From Anoplopoma fimbria (lineage: Eukaryota; Chordata; Actinopteri; Perciformes; Anoplopomatidae), in NCBI RefSeq assembly GCF_027596085.1, contig NC_072457.1, positions 29,118,787-29,182,786 of the forward strand: 64,000 nucleotides of DNA. The letters are read 5' to 3'. Both the position numbers and the translations under genes were made by a program. Within the stretch, counting starts at the first letter, position 1, and the number at the start of each line of letters is the position of its first letter. Positions 1-34,591 of the stretch are shown here, piece by piece. The notes under the pieces are model-generated. The model saw only the letters and a program-made list of their open reading frames with translations, was not told the DNA's origin and did no database searches.

Positions 1-4528
<4,528 letters not shown>

Positions 4529-4891
4529 TAAAGGAATAGTTTAAAGGAAATGCTTTTTAACGCTCTTACCAAGACTGAGATGATAATGTCGATCAGCAAC
4601 CACTCATGTCTGTGTGTTGAATATGAAGTTACAGCTAGGAGATGATTAGCTTAACTTAGCATAAAACTGGAACAGAAACTGGAAATAAATCTGGGCAAAC
4701 ACCTAGCACAGCTATGTCAAAGAACAAGGTGTCGTTTTTACACTGGCTGTTTTCCCCTTTTCCAGTCCAGGCTAAGCTAACCATCTTGTTGCTGTAGCTT
4801 CATAGGTAACATACAAACATGTGAATGGTGCCAATCTTCTCAGCTAACTGTATGTTTGAGAGGGAATAAGCATTGTTTAACTATTCTTGTA
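4529..4891. mobile_element. Fold-back (MITE-like) teleost interspersed repeat
   Basis: The two halves are diverged inverted copies of each other, each roughly 120-130 bp. The left arm carries AATAGTTTAAA, CTCATGTCTGT, GAAGTTACAGC and GATTAGCTTA. The reverse complement of the right arm carries AATAGTTAAAC, TCACATGTTTGT, GAAGCTACAGC and GGTTAGCTTA in the same order. The GTTAGCTTAGCATAAA / GAAGCTACAGC words are those of a very common teleost repeat. It has no coding capacity, so it is non-autonomous. The boundaries are judged from where the arms stop matching. Confidence 0.75.
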
Positions 4892-7800
4892 GTATTCCCT
4901 ATTATTTTAACTTGAACACAAATCTTAAACAAAGCTTTTCTTCTTTCCTAGTTTGTCTTTAAATATGCATTTATAGAAACAAAGCATCCAATTTATGTTA
5001 CTATCCATCAATATTTCTTGTTTCGTTTTATCGATCAAAGCACCACTTAATGGAATCTCCAGCACATCACTTTATCTGTTCCTTCATAAAACTTAACAAC
5101 ATGAAGGGATGCCTCAAGCCACACAACAGCCATCAGATTTATATTTGTATGCCCTGTGATGTTTGCCAGAGTTAACGGAGGTCTGCATCATGGTGTATAA
5201 TCCGGCTCCCTGCCTATAACTTTCCTAAGGTTCCTCTCATAAATAAGCATGGTTTGTCAGGCATCCCTGCAGTCATCCAGAGGGCTTGTTCTGCTCCGTC
5301 TACCCGGACTAGTGCCTGAGGGGCGGAAGCACTACTGCTCCTTCACACACACTCCACCAAACCTGGACACGTGCCAAGCTCCATCTCCGTGGCCCATTCC
5401 TTCTTTCTCTTCCCATTATTAACCTCCATTCCCCTCCTCCTCCTCCTCCTCTCTTCAACCTTCCTCACGTCCCCGCCCCTATTCAGTCTGTTGTAAATTG
5501 CGTGTAGAGAAATGCAAACTAAAAATACGCCAGTGATAAACCCAATTATCTGTCCTTTTTCACGCTACACGCCCAAATAGCTTAGAACATGGGACAGGCT
5601 GTGTGTGAAATACCAGCCTTCAGATGGGATTCCTATGTGTTTGTAATTTAAGTAGCACAGGAATTGAATGACTGCTGTACCAGTGGGGAACTACAAATCA
5701 ACTGAACGCAGCATTCACGCTTACTGTAAGAAATTGAAATTGATTTTTGCTGCAATTATTATTTTGGACTAGAGAGGTATTGTATCTCTGCAGTGAACAC
5801 CAGCAGAGAGAGAAACAGACAAGATAAAGTTGTGCCAGTGCAGCAGTAGGCTGCTCCATGATGACCCTGCAGTATTACTACTTTCTGAGTTTTCACTGTG
5901 TGTTTGTGGCCCCACTAGATATCGCATGCTAAGCATGATGGCTTAAGTCAGCTTGTCCCACAGGATAACCCACTTTCAGCAGAACACACTATTTGATCGC
6001 TATGTGCGTCAGCTTGCATGTGTGTGTAAACGTGTGTTTGTGCTGTCTGAAGATGACCTGAAAGGACACCAGCAAAGAAACACTGCAATGAGAAATAAAT
6101 GCAAGACGAAAAACAAATGCCCGACTTTTCTGTCCTATGAACAACTCTGAATATTTAAAAGACTTATCCTTTCAGATATTTTACAGTCTGCACAACACCG
6201 ATGCACTGTACTTGAGTTTAAGTTTGGCTTTTCAGTTGATTTTAGTTATCCAAACCATGTAAAAACATCCCCAGTGATGACAGGACATTTGGTCTCTAAT
6301 TATACTCCCCTTCCTCTGCTGCCGCCACAGCGATAAATAAAGGATACCCAGCTTTGCAGACAGTAATGATAGCGATGCTGTTAGACAGCACTTATGATGT
6401 ACTAACAGAGGTTTGAACTTGTTTAAGTATTCCTCTTGCCTTTGGCTCGAGTTACATGAGTGTCAGATACTCCTTCCCTCGCTATCACAAGTTGTAACAG
6501 TCAAAGTATTGCCAGACTGGTGAGCTGCCACATTTATTTCAAGATTTAGAACTATCAGTTTACAATCCCTGACTTGCAATCTCCTCACACTGAGACCTTT
6601 GGAGCTCAGTGATTTGCATGACTGTGAGTGTGTGCATGTGAAGACCATAAGCCACATATGGGGACAGATTTCAGGACTTTAAACTAATATTCTGGGAGTT
6701 TTATACATAATTTGGGGCAAACATTGATGTCCCTAATTTGATTTATTGCAGTTATAGTCAGCATACAATTTGTACTACATGCACCAGACCGTATGACATT
6801 TACTGTCCCAGTGGAAATTAGTCTTGCAAGACCAGCATGTGTGTGTTTCTGTGTGTATGTTAACTTTTGGCGTTATTGTAGGTATTGTATGGTACCTGCT
6901 GCTGATGTAAATCATCTCTATGTAGGGCTACTGCATACCCTGGTGTGTGTTTAAAGATACACAACAGTACACTGTAGAGCTATAGATCTATGTGGGCAGA
7001 GTCAATCAAATTATTGCTTTCCCTAATCAGACAAATGAACAGATGTGTTTGTGTAGGTGTTTATTTTTGCTCTTCCACCTGCATGTATCCTTATGCATGT
7101 GCATTAAACTGATAATCCTTCGTTCAAGAAAGAAATTGCCACCGTTGGCAGACCTCATGTGAATTTATGCTTACGCAACCAGGTGTGCTGTCATCATTTA
7201 TTTAAAGTCGTTACTGAGGTTGCTTCTCTTAGTATGAATGTACACTTCTTAAGTGTTGATTGCATCTATTATTTTCTTTTTTAAATTGCTTGAGAATTTA
7301 AATGATACAAAAGATTGCTTTCAGTTAAATACTTAAGATTCAATGGTTGCAATTAAGCCTCCATTGAAGCGATAAAAAGCCATTCATTTAACTACAGCCA
7401 GTATTGGTAATCTTAAGAAACTAGAAAGAGCAACGTTAGATTTAAAAAAAAATATCCAACCGAAAAACCCATTCCAGTGTTGCCACCATTTTTCCAATGA
7501 AAGTAGCACAAGCACGAAAGTTTGCTAAATATAGCAAGAACGTTTCCAAATAGGCAACAGTGACAGCCTTGACCTCCAGGCCTCCCTCCAAAGCTACTCC
7601 CCAAAAACAAAGAAAAACATTGGCGATCATTAGTACTCATAGCTGTCAGGTAGACAGGCAGATAGCCCCTCCAATCACTAGATGAGGGTCGACTGAAATG
7701 ATTGGAGAGGTTTATTTTAGTGCTGCAACAGCCACAAATGCTGGATTTTTTTGTTTGACAGAGTATTTGATCTATTGATCGCTGTCAGGATGAACTGAGA

Positions 7801-9335
7801 ACTTCAACAAATGAAACAAATGTTTTTAAAGCAGATTACCAACCGTTCCTTGAACAATTTGTTTTGTTCCCTTCTGACTGATGCGATTTCCTGGATGCAG
7901 CTGCACTGAACCTCTATGAAAGTCATGCATTCTGCTCTGTCCATACCGCAACCATGACCTCTTTACTACTTTACCACCACTCTTACTTCTTTTCTCACCA
8001 TATTTCGAAGACGAGATATCCACCTTCCTGCCTCAAGGAAGCTTCCAGGAGCCTCTGATTACCTCCGCTCCATTAAACCCCACCTCAGTGAGGCGATCAT
8101 GTCAGGGAGAATAAAAAAGGCCATCCAGATTTCATTACGCAGAGTTGAAAATAAAAGCACTTCTCTCAGGGTCAGGGGATGTGGTGCAGATATGTGGATG
8201 TGAATAATTCAGGATGGTCTAAAAGTTCTAGCGAGGGAGATAGATATTTTTATATGTTGTGTTTCACTAAAGGCAGAAAGATGGCACCAGTGTACATTGT
8301 ATGAACGAGAGCAGGTTCAGTGGTGGAAAGCATGTTGAAGGTATGTGAGGTGAAAGGAGAAGGGCATCAGAAAGCATTGAGAGGAAGAAATATACCCAGC
8401 AAGAAAGGAAAATGTATTATAAAAGAGGACTGTTGGGAGAAGAAAGGTATGAAAAGGCGGACCCAGATTAATAAAGAAGGCCTATTTATTGTTGGGGTGA
8501 CGACTGAAAGGAGAGGGAGTGCAAATGGAGAGATGACGCTGTTGCGAGAAAAGAGGATGACACTAATGGCTTTTGGGCTCGCTGCATCCAGCTTTTATGA
8601 AAAACATGAATTAAACATCACCCGGGGCAGAGCAGCAGCACAGGCCATGGTGCGTCACGCTAAACAATCCTGGCAGAAACATTGATTCTCACCTAGTTCC
8701 TCCTCTAAACCGCTTCGCTAATAAGGCTTGCGAAGACAAGCGTGTCATGACGCCACACTGTGAGCTCAGCACTTGTCAGATGGCGACACCAGCAACAGCA
8801 AAAACATATTATCCTCACCATGCTTATTCTGTTTCTCATCATCTATCCTTTTTATGCAACCCTTAGGAATCAACTTGGTTAAATCCTTCCCATTGCTAAA
8901 TAAGAAAGAGAAAGAGAAATGCAAAAATGTTTTTATGGTTTTTACTTGTGTTGAAATGAAGCGATACTGTTTGTTGTGACAACATTCAGATGTTTTGTGA
9001 AGGTAGATTGTGTTCATCCTCTGTGATATTGCCTGAGGGTGAAGGGGAGATCTTGAAATATAGTTGGTGTGTGTATAAGCACCAGTGTACACACACGTAT
9101 GATGCATATACTAGCAGGATATTTATATCCCACATGCCACATCTGGTAGTGTTTCACCGGAGGCAACTGGCCTCTTTAACTTAAATACCATAATTGTGAT
9201 GTGGTAATCGTTTCATCCAGTCTCATATTGCATTGTTTTCATTAACCTTTGTAATTCATTTAAAATATAATAATACGCTAAACTAAATTTAATATGATTG
9301 TTAGTGTATTGGATGGATGGCATGTGGCTCAGTGA
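4892..9335. other. Non-coding DNA upstream of chrna6, no gene recognised
   Basis: About 4.4 kb without a supportable gene. The longest open frame (8320-8685, +, 121 codons) is Lys/Arg-rich through purine-rich composition and resembles no family. Some stretches (for example 5480-5600 and 8030-8180) have balanced composition that could suit conserved non-coding elements, but that cannot be shown from one sequence. Confidence 0.5.
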
Positions 9336-9411
9336 TTTGTTGGTGTTTCTGGATTTTCTATATACTACATCCCCTTCTGTAGTATATAGAAAATCCAGGA
9401 ACACCAACAAA
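9336..9411. repeat. Long near-perfect hairpin, 34-bp arms and 8-nt loop
   Basis: The left arm 9336-9369 and right arm 9378-9411 are reverse complements with one mismatch, separated by the 8-base loop TCCCCTTC. Either strand would fold into a 34-bp stem. It could be a recent inverted duplication, a transposon end-to-end remnant, or a small-RNA precursor. No mature small RNA is recognised. Confidence 0.85.
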
Positions 9412-9750
9412 ATATAAAAAACAGATCAATAGAACATGATTTGAACAAATGGTTGTATTTTTTTAACAACAGGTCATATATTTGACAAAAAAGTTCCACA
9501 AACTATAACATCTAGTGCATTTTTAAGTTCAAATAAAAATAAACTAGTAAGCATGGATGAATACTTTATAGGCCCACCAGGCCCTGATGGAAGGGACTCA
9601 GGACTCAGTCTGTAGTAGTGTGCCCAGCAGCCTATTGTCTGATATTATGCCCCTGGCTAGTATGCACAATTAGAATAAGATGAACAAAAAATATATAATT
9701 TAGTTAATCAGAACGTATTGAAGCGAGGGGGTAGTGATGTCAAAAGTTAA

Positions 9751-9782
9751 AAAAATACTCCATAATGCCAAACTACATAATA

Positions 9783-9783
<1 letters not shown>
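9751..9783. repeat. Microsatellite flank duplicated from 2463-2495
   Basis: These 33 bases, from AAAAATACTCC to CATAATAC, are identical to 2463-2495. In both places they directly precede a TG array, so the two microsatellites belong to one dispersed family. Confidence 0.9.

Positions 9784-9785
<2 letters not shown>

Positions 9786-9839
<54 letters not shown>
9786..9839. repeat. (GT)n microsatellite, 54 bp
   Basis: Pure GT run of 27 units directly after the 33-bp flank shared with 2463-2495. Confidence 0.97.
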
Positions 9840-9840
<1 letters not shown>

Positions 9841-9842
9841 GT

Positions 9843-9892
9843 GATGTGCTTCCATGTATAAACAAGGGCAGATGTGCTTCCATGTATAAACA
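9843..9892. repeat. Two-copy 28-bp tandem duplication
   Basis: GATGTGCTTCCATGTATAAA begins at 9843 and again at 9871 with a 6-base spacer, giving a 28-bp period just downstream of the TG array. Confidence 0.9.
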
Positions 9893-9965
9893 CACATACG
9901 CCCAACCCTTGAGTGTGTCTGTTGACTTTCTACCCACACACTGAAGGTTTTTGTGTCAGCTCGGT

Positions 9966-9995
9966 TCAGCTCAGCTCAGCTCAGCTCAGCTCAGC
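9966..9995. repeat. (TCAGC)6 short tandem repeat
   Basis: Six exact pentanucleotide units. Confidence 0.95.
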
Positions 9996-10021
9996 ATTAC
10001 TACCTTAATTACTTTGTTTGA

Positions 10022-10029
10022 TGACGTCA
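10022..10029. promoter_or_regulatory. Consensus cAMP-response element TGACGTCA
   Basis: A perfect 8-bp palindromic CRE, the binding word of CREB/ATF proteins. It lies about 2.06 kb upstream of the chrna6 start codon. The transcription start is not known, so a role in this gene is conjecture and a chance match is possible. Confidence 0.3.
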
Positions 10030-10408
10030 AACCAAGCGTGGAAAATCGCAGGCTAAAATTAAACATAATCAGCGCGATCTGGAGGCACCTGGGAAGCATA
10101 TCATATTAGCAGCTTTCTCAGAGAGACAGAAGCGATGTTCAGAGCAGATACACGTTGCTCCTGAGCACAGCGCAGTGCTGCAGTTTAGTGGCTGGGAAAA
10201 GACACAGCATGCCCGACGCTCTGTCTCTAATCTGGGGTTTAGCGGCGCAAACAAGTTATGTAAAGATTGTACTTTAACTCATTGGGACACTCTGACACAT
10301 GTTTTTAAAAAAGACCTTTCGACATCTATTCGTGTCATGCAACAAAACATGGTGTAAAATGCTAATAACATATGAAATATCCCTCTAAATAAAGTAAGTG
10401 CACTTCAA

Positions 10409-10670
10409 TATAGTATGTGTATTTATTGTCTGTGTAGTTGTATAGTATGTGTATTTATTGTCTGTGTAGTTGTATAGTATGTGTATTTATTGTCTGTGTA
10501 GTTGTATAGTATGTGTATTTATTGTCTGTGTAGTTGTATAGTATGTGTATTTATTGTCTGTGTAGTTGTATAGTATGTGTATTTATTGTCTGTGTAGTTG
10601 TATAGTATGTGTATTTATTGTCTGTGTAGTTGTATAGTATGTGTATTTATTGTCTGTGTCTGTGTAGTTG
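10409..10670 (+). repeat. 32-bp minisatellite array, 8 copies
   Basis: Eight nearly identical 32-bp units, each running TATAGTATGTGT...TGTGTAGTTG. The last unit has a 6-bp insertion (TGTGTC). The array is followed by GAGCTACATGGGGATCAATA and AAAGGAATATAATAATAATA, the type of tail found at the 3' end of fish non-LTR retrotransposons. The same unit in opposite orientation forms the array at 11192-11766. Confidence 0.95.
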
Positions 10671-10712
10671 AGCTACATGGGGATCAATAAAGGAATATAA
10701 TAATAATACGCA
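10671..10712 (+). mobile_element. Non-LTR retrotransposon 3'-tail remnant
   Basis: A GGGGATCAATAAAGGAATATAAT-type tail with short TAA repeats. Its reverse complement, in a fuller version, stands at 11140-11191. Such 'AATAAAGGAAT' tails end several fish LINE families. The exact family is not determined. Confidence 0.5.
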
Positions 10713-11139
10713 GCTGACTATAGCACCAATGACAGCTCTCACTGAAACTCATTGGCGCTGTCCGTGGTTCTGAAATCCCCAGCATCGCTTTCTCTCCACA
10801 CAGCAGGGCTACACGTCATTCAGAGCTGTATTTACCGTCACACGGAAACTTTTACCACCTATACCAGCTGGAGATCAGAGTATGAACACAGAGCGACTGG
10901 CGACAACTCACATGTCTTTAAGTCAGACATTATTCTGTTCTAATATTGTATTTACTGAACCTTTTTATGGCTCAGCTACAAACAAATGAACGGTTATAGG
11001 AATGTTAATGTTAATGTGAGTTAAGGATATTTTACAGGAAGATTACGGCGCGGTGGGTGCAACACTTGCCTTTAGTTACAAGACACCAGGGCCAAACATT
11101 TCTCCTGAATAAAGGCTAAAAAAAAATGATTTGATATTA
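10713..11139. other. Unique spacer between inverted minisatellite arrays
   Basis: About 430 bp between the two oppositely oriented 32-bp arrays and their tails. No gene or repeat was recognised. In single-stranded form it would be the loop of a very long hairpin. Confidence 0.5.
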
Positions 11140-11191
11140 ATTATATTCCTTTATTGATCCCCATGGGGGAAATTCAAGTGTTGCAGCAGCT
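11140..11191 (-). mobile_element. Non-LTR retrotransposon 3'-tail remnant, inverted
   Basis: ATTCCTTTATTGATCCCCAT followed by GGGGGAAATTCAAGTGTTGC and AGCAGCTCAAC. This is the reverse complement of the tail beside the left array, with about 20 additional bases. It runs directly into the 11192 array. Confidence 0.55.
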
Positions 11192-11766
11192 CAACTACAC
11201 AGACAATAAATACACATACTATACAACTACACAGACAATAAATACACATACTATACAACTACACAGACAATAAATACACATACTATACAACTACACAGAC
11301 AATAAATACACATACTATACAACTACACAGACAATAAATACACATACTATACAACTACACAGACAATAAATACACATACTATACAACTACACAGACAATA
11401 AATACACATACTATACAACTACACAGACAATAAATACACATACTATACAACTACACAGACACATAAATACACATAAATACTACACAGACAATAAATACAC
11501 ATACTATACAACTACACAGACAATAAATACACATACTATACAACTACACAGACAATAAATACACATACTATACAACTACACAGACAATAAATACACATAC
11601 TATACAACTACACAGACAATAAATACACATACTATACAACTACACAGACAATAAATACACATACTATACAACTACACAGACAATAAATACACATACTATA
11701 CAACTACACAGACAATAAATACACATACTATACAACTACACAGACAATAAATACACATACTATACA
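11192..11766 (-). repeat. 32-bp minisatellite array, about 18 copies, inverted
   Basis: About 18 units of CAACTACACAGACAATAAAT plus ACACATACTATA. This unit is the exact reverse complement of the one at 10409-10670. A disrupted unit lies at about 11455-11490. Confidence 0.95.
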
Positions 11767-12082
11767 AACATTGTTATAATATACATATATTGTTTATAGA
11801 TACATGTTCTCTTCCTGTCATCCATGGTATCAAATGACGCCTTGTATCCTTCAGAGCCAGTCAGGCTCTTCCCTGTGTGGAGCCCGTGTGGATGCTCAGA
11901 GGGGAGGGACGAACCAAGCCAAGTCCGGATCAGATCCCCGGCAGAGCCAGACTGATACCAGGGGAGAGACGCACGTTTTTCATGCCATTCCACATTATTT
12001 ATTTCGCTCATTGATTGAACAGAGAGAGTTCCTTCAGAAGAAAGAAAAAAAGTGAAGAGGATCCTGAAACGACACTGGGGAG
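11767..12082 (+). promoter_or_regulatory. Presumed 5' UTR / proximal promoter of chrna6
   Basis: This is the 316 bp between the minisatellite and the start codon. No clear TATA box is seen at a fitting distance. An in-frame TGA at 12065-12067 precedes the ATG, which supports 12083 as the start in this exon. The start context (GAG before ATG) has a purine at -3. The transcription start cannot be placed. Confidence 0.35.
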
Positions 12083-31392
<19,310 letters not shown>

Positions 31393-32860
31393 CTGCCGAC
31401 CAATTAGGGTTCACTGTCACCCTGTGTAGACCAATCCTGAACAAGTTACTAACTCGCAGTTCTCGGTTGGCCAATCAGAAGACAGCATTTTGAGTCCTAA
31501 AGGACTATTTGGTGTGCTAGTTTTGCTTCTTGCCTTTTGCATAGAGCAGTAATACAGAAAAATTGAAATTGAGAAAAAAAAGGGTTTGAAGTTTTCAGAC
31601 TGGCTGATAAACTGCATAAATAAATACAAAGGTTACAATGACTTGCCGTTTAAGAACGCTTATTTATAAAAACTGCACTCTGCCTTTCTGATAACCTTCA
31701 CAAAACAAGGTTAAGGTGCAGTATCTCAAATGGGTTCTTTCAGTATTTTTTGTCATTTAAGTAGGTTTAAGAAAACAAACTTTATTTAAACTATTAATAA
31801 TTTACAGTTTACATTATTTAAATGTATCTGTTTTGTGAGGTTTGTCAGTATTGCGTGACAACATGTTGTAGAGCCCAGAGATTACTGAACAGTGTGCAGT
31901 TAATGCAGCCTGGCCAGCAATACAAAGGAGGTACTGTGGTTTGCTTTTTTTGCTCTGTTTTTTTACTTATTTTTAGCAAATTAACTTTATTTTGACAAAA
32001 TGTTAGTTTTAGTTACTGCATTTTAGCTTCTAAATGTTAATTCCTGCATGGTTCTAAAGAGGTATATTAGAGTTTGGGTGGGATCAAAACTTTGCACATC
32101 AAGTAGTCCTTCAGGACTGGGGCCAGAGAATTAGAATCCATCAGATGTTAGCAAACTGGGAACTCTCCACCTCCAGTAGAAGTGGCACAAACACTCTACC
32201 ACACTGAACTCAACCCTGCAGCAAACAACTTTCCCCCCATTGAGCTGACTGATGATTGTCATCCCCAGTCGGATTCATCAAGCTGCTCACTGTCAGAGCC
32301 AATCGCGCTCACTGCTTTTTGTGTCATTTACAATTAGAGTTCAGATTTCTGCTGCAACTTGGCAGTGCTTTTAACAAATAAGGGCAGGCTGTTCTTCTTT
32401 TTTGTAATTAGAAACCATGTGTTTATAAATGTTCTTTCTGATTAATGTTCCACAAGGTAATTGGTTTGCCTGGTAAATATTGGATTAAATGGTACTTGAT
32501 TAGTTGCTCCTGAAATAGCATTTCTATTAATTCGTAAGAGGATTCTATCATCCAATTCCAAGCCTATTAATTTTCTTGTCACTTTTGATTAAGGTTACTT
32601 TTAAGAGTAAACATGCAATGCACAAAACATGCGTAACAGAATTTTTTATCGCTTTGATCACAAATATATTGTTGTTGGATTACATCAAGGTACTGCTTAT
32701 TTTATTCCATTTCATTTATCCCTATACTTTTTGTTTATATGATCAGAAAATGCACAACTCGTGCTAAAGGGAGCAACCATGTTTGTACTAATGATCTTTG
32801 CCTTTTTTGTCTTTGAAATTAAATAAATGCAATATTTGTTCAAATAAAATGCATAACATT
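31393..32860 (+). other. Presumed chrna6 3' UTR and flank
   Basis: Non-coding AT-rich sequence after the stop. Candidate AATAAA polyadenylation signals occur at 31619-31624, 32822-32827 and 32843-32848. Which one is used cannot be decided here, so the end of the transcript is open. Confidence 0.45.
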
Positions 32861-33599
32861 TACTGGTATAGGTTTTGAAATATGCCAACAAAAAAATCAA
32901 TAACTACCTTTTTTAAGGGCTTTACACATAAACATTTTAAATGCGCACACACTAACACAATGACACTGTAGGATTGATGTGATATTTTGATTTTCCATTA
33001 TTTCCATTATGAACAAAAAAACAGAGGTATAATTAAAACTCCAGTTGCAATGTCTAATTTCAATCTAAATTGCATTATTATGCACAAGAGTGCCACATAC
33101 TCACATTTATCTATCTGAGGGTCGATCTCTCAGCTGTAGAGTATATGTGTAAAGATACGTTGCAGTGACAGAGTCAGTTGTTGCAGGCTGTAATTGTTAT
33201 AACAATATACAGATTGTGTTAAAACATTGAAAGTAGAATAGACGTCCGTCCACCAACCTGATATTTACAGACTTTATGAATGTCTCATTGAATCCCTGCA
33301 TTGGCACTGAAATTCAACATAAATCTTTATTGCAGAATGGTTGTATATGAACGTAATTCATGGGAGACATGGCTGCACGCACACACAAACACACAGACTT
33401 GGAGAGATCAAAGAGCAGTTTGACTCACTGGATAATCTCTTCTATGGTAAATTATGGTGCCATTCGAGCATGAAACACATGGCTGTAGCCCATAGGCTGG
33501 AAAGGCCGCTGTGATGCAGTGAACAGGGACAGCTAATAGGAACATGGCATTTTTGTATTCTTATCTTAATTTTAAAATGTGCCATTTGTGCAAACAATC
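32861..33599. other. Non-coding DNA, nothing recognised
   Basis: AT-rich, with short CA words near 33377-33392. No exon of a neighbouring gene was found on either strand. Confidence 0.5.
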
Positions 33600-34000
33600 T
33601 TAAAGTGGCCCTATTATGCTTTTCCACTTCTTCCCTCTTCTTTAGTGTGTTATATATATTTTTGTACATGTAAAAGGTCCGTAGAGTGTAAAACCGGAAG
33701 TCCACGCCTAAAAGGAGTTACCCTCCCCCTCAGAATCACTGCCCCTGAGCTGCCTGAAACGGCTTGATTTAATTCTCTCCTTCACTTCCGTAACTTTATG
33801 AGGTCATAATGTTAGGGAAGTCACGTAAAACTCCTTCCGGCTAGTTTGGCCCTCAAACAACAAAAGTGAGAAACGGAGCTGAAGCTCCGGAGGAAGAGTT
33901 TTTTGAAATGTGAAACGTTGACCAATCACAACAGAGTGGAATAGCTGACCAATCAGGGCAGACTTTGCAAAAATGTATTATATAATGACTGAAGTCAAAG
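33600..34000. mobile_element. Teleost non-autonomous DNA transposon-like repeat (partial)
   Basis: It opens with TTAAAGTGGCCCTATTATGC, a terminal sequence I know from a frequent teleost repeat family. GACCAATCACAACAGAGTGG and related words follow inside. The matching right terminus was not found, so it is probably truncated and the right border is approximate. Confidence 0.55.
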
Positions 34001-34259
34001 TAAAAAAAACTAGACGTGTGCAACTTCAAGGAAAACACTGAGGATGCCAGTTGCTCTCATCTTCCATTACTAAGAATGAATCCGGAACAACCGCAGTGTT
34101 CATCTTTAGCTGCTGAGAGACATCAGCGGGTAATGACAGAGACATGTGGGGATGTTGCCAAGTCAATGAGATTTTTGGGTTGAGACAGCTGTTGGATAAT
34201 TATCTTTTGTGCAGTGATATGAATAACTAACACAGTACCCAGAAACATAATATGGCTTG

Positions 34260-34282
34260 AATATATATATATATATATATAT
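34260..34282. repeat. (TA)n microsatellite before the SINE
   Basis: Short TA run directly abutting the SINE head. Confidence 0.9.
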
Positions 34283-34570
34283 ACGGCTGTGGCGTAGTGG
34301 AGAGCAAGGTAGTTCTCCAATCAGAGGGTCGGTGGTTCGATACCCGGCTTCGGCAGTCGATGTGTCCTTGGGCAAGACACTTAACCCCAAGTTGCTCCTG
34401 AAGGCTTGCCATCGGTGTGGACTGGATGATGAATGTTAGTTAGAGTCTGATGGTGGCACCTTGATGGTAGCCTGTCATCAGTGTGTGAATGGGTGAATGA
34501 TATGTAACATACTACTGACTGTAAGTCGCTTTGGATAAAAGCGTCTGCTAAATGACTGTAATGTAATGTA
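34283..34570 (+). mobile_element. tRNA-derived SINE, apparently full length
   Basis: The head has a pol III A box (TGGCGTAGTGG, 34290-34300) and B box (GGTTCGATACC, 34334-34344) at tRNA-like spacing. The body carries TGTCCTTGGGCAAGACACTT. The 3' part has AGTCGCTTTGGATAAAAGCG and TCTGCTAAATGACTG and ends in ATGTA repeats. These are hallmarks of widespread teleost SINEs. It sits at the left border of the 36-bp satellite array. Confidence 0.9.
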
Positions 34571-34591
34571 CATGTGTGTTTCAAAAAATGA

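Noticed and set aside
8320..8685. 121-codon plus-strand open frame
   Set aside because: Lys/Arg/Glu-rich through purine-rich composition. No motif, no splice context and no neighbouring exon.
34283..34360. A functional tRNA gene
   Set aside because: A and B boxes are present, but the sequence continues into a typical SINE body and ATGTA tail. It is a tRNA-derived SINE head.
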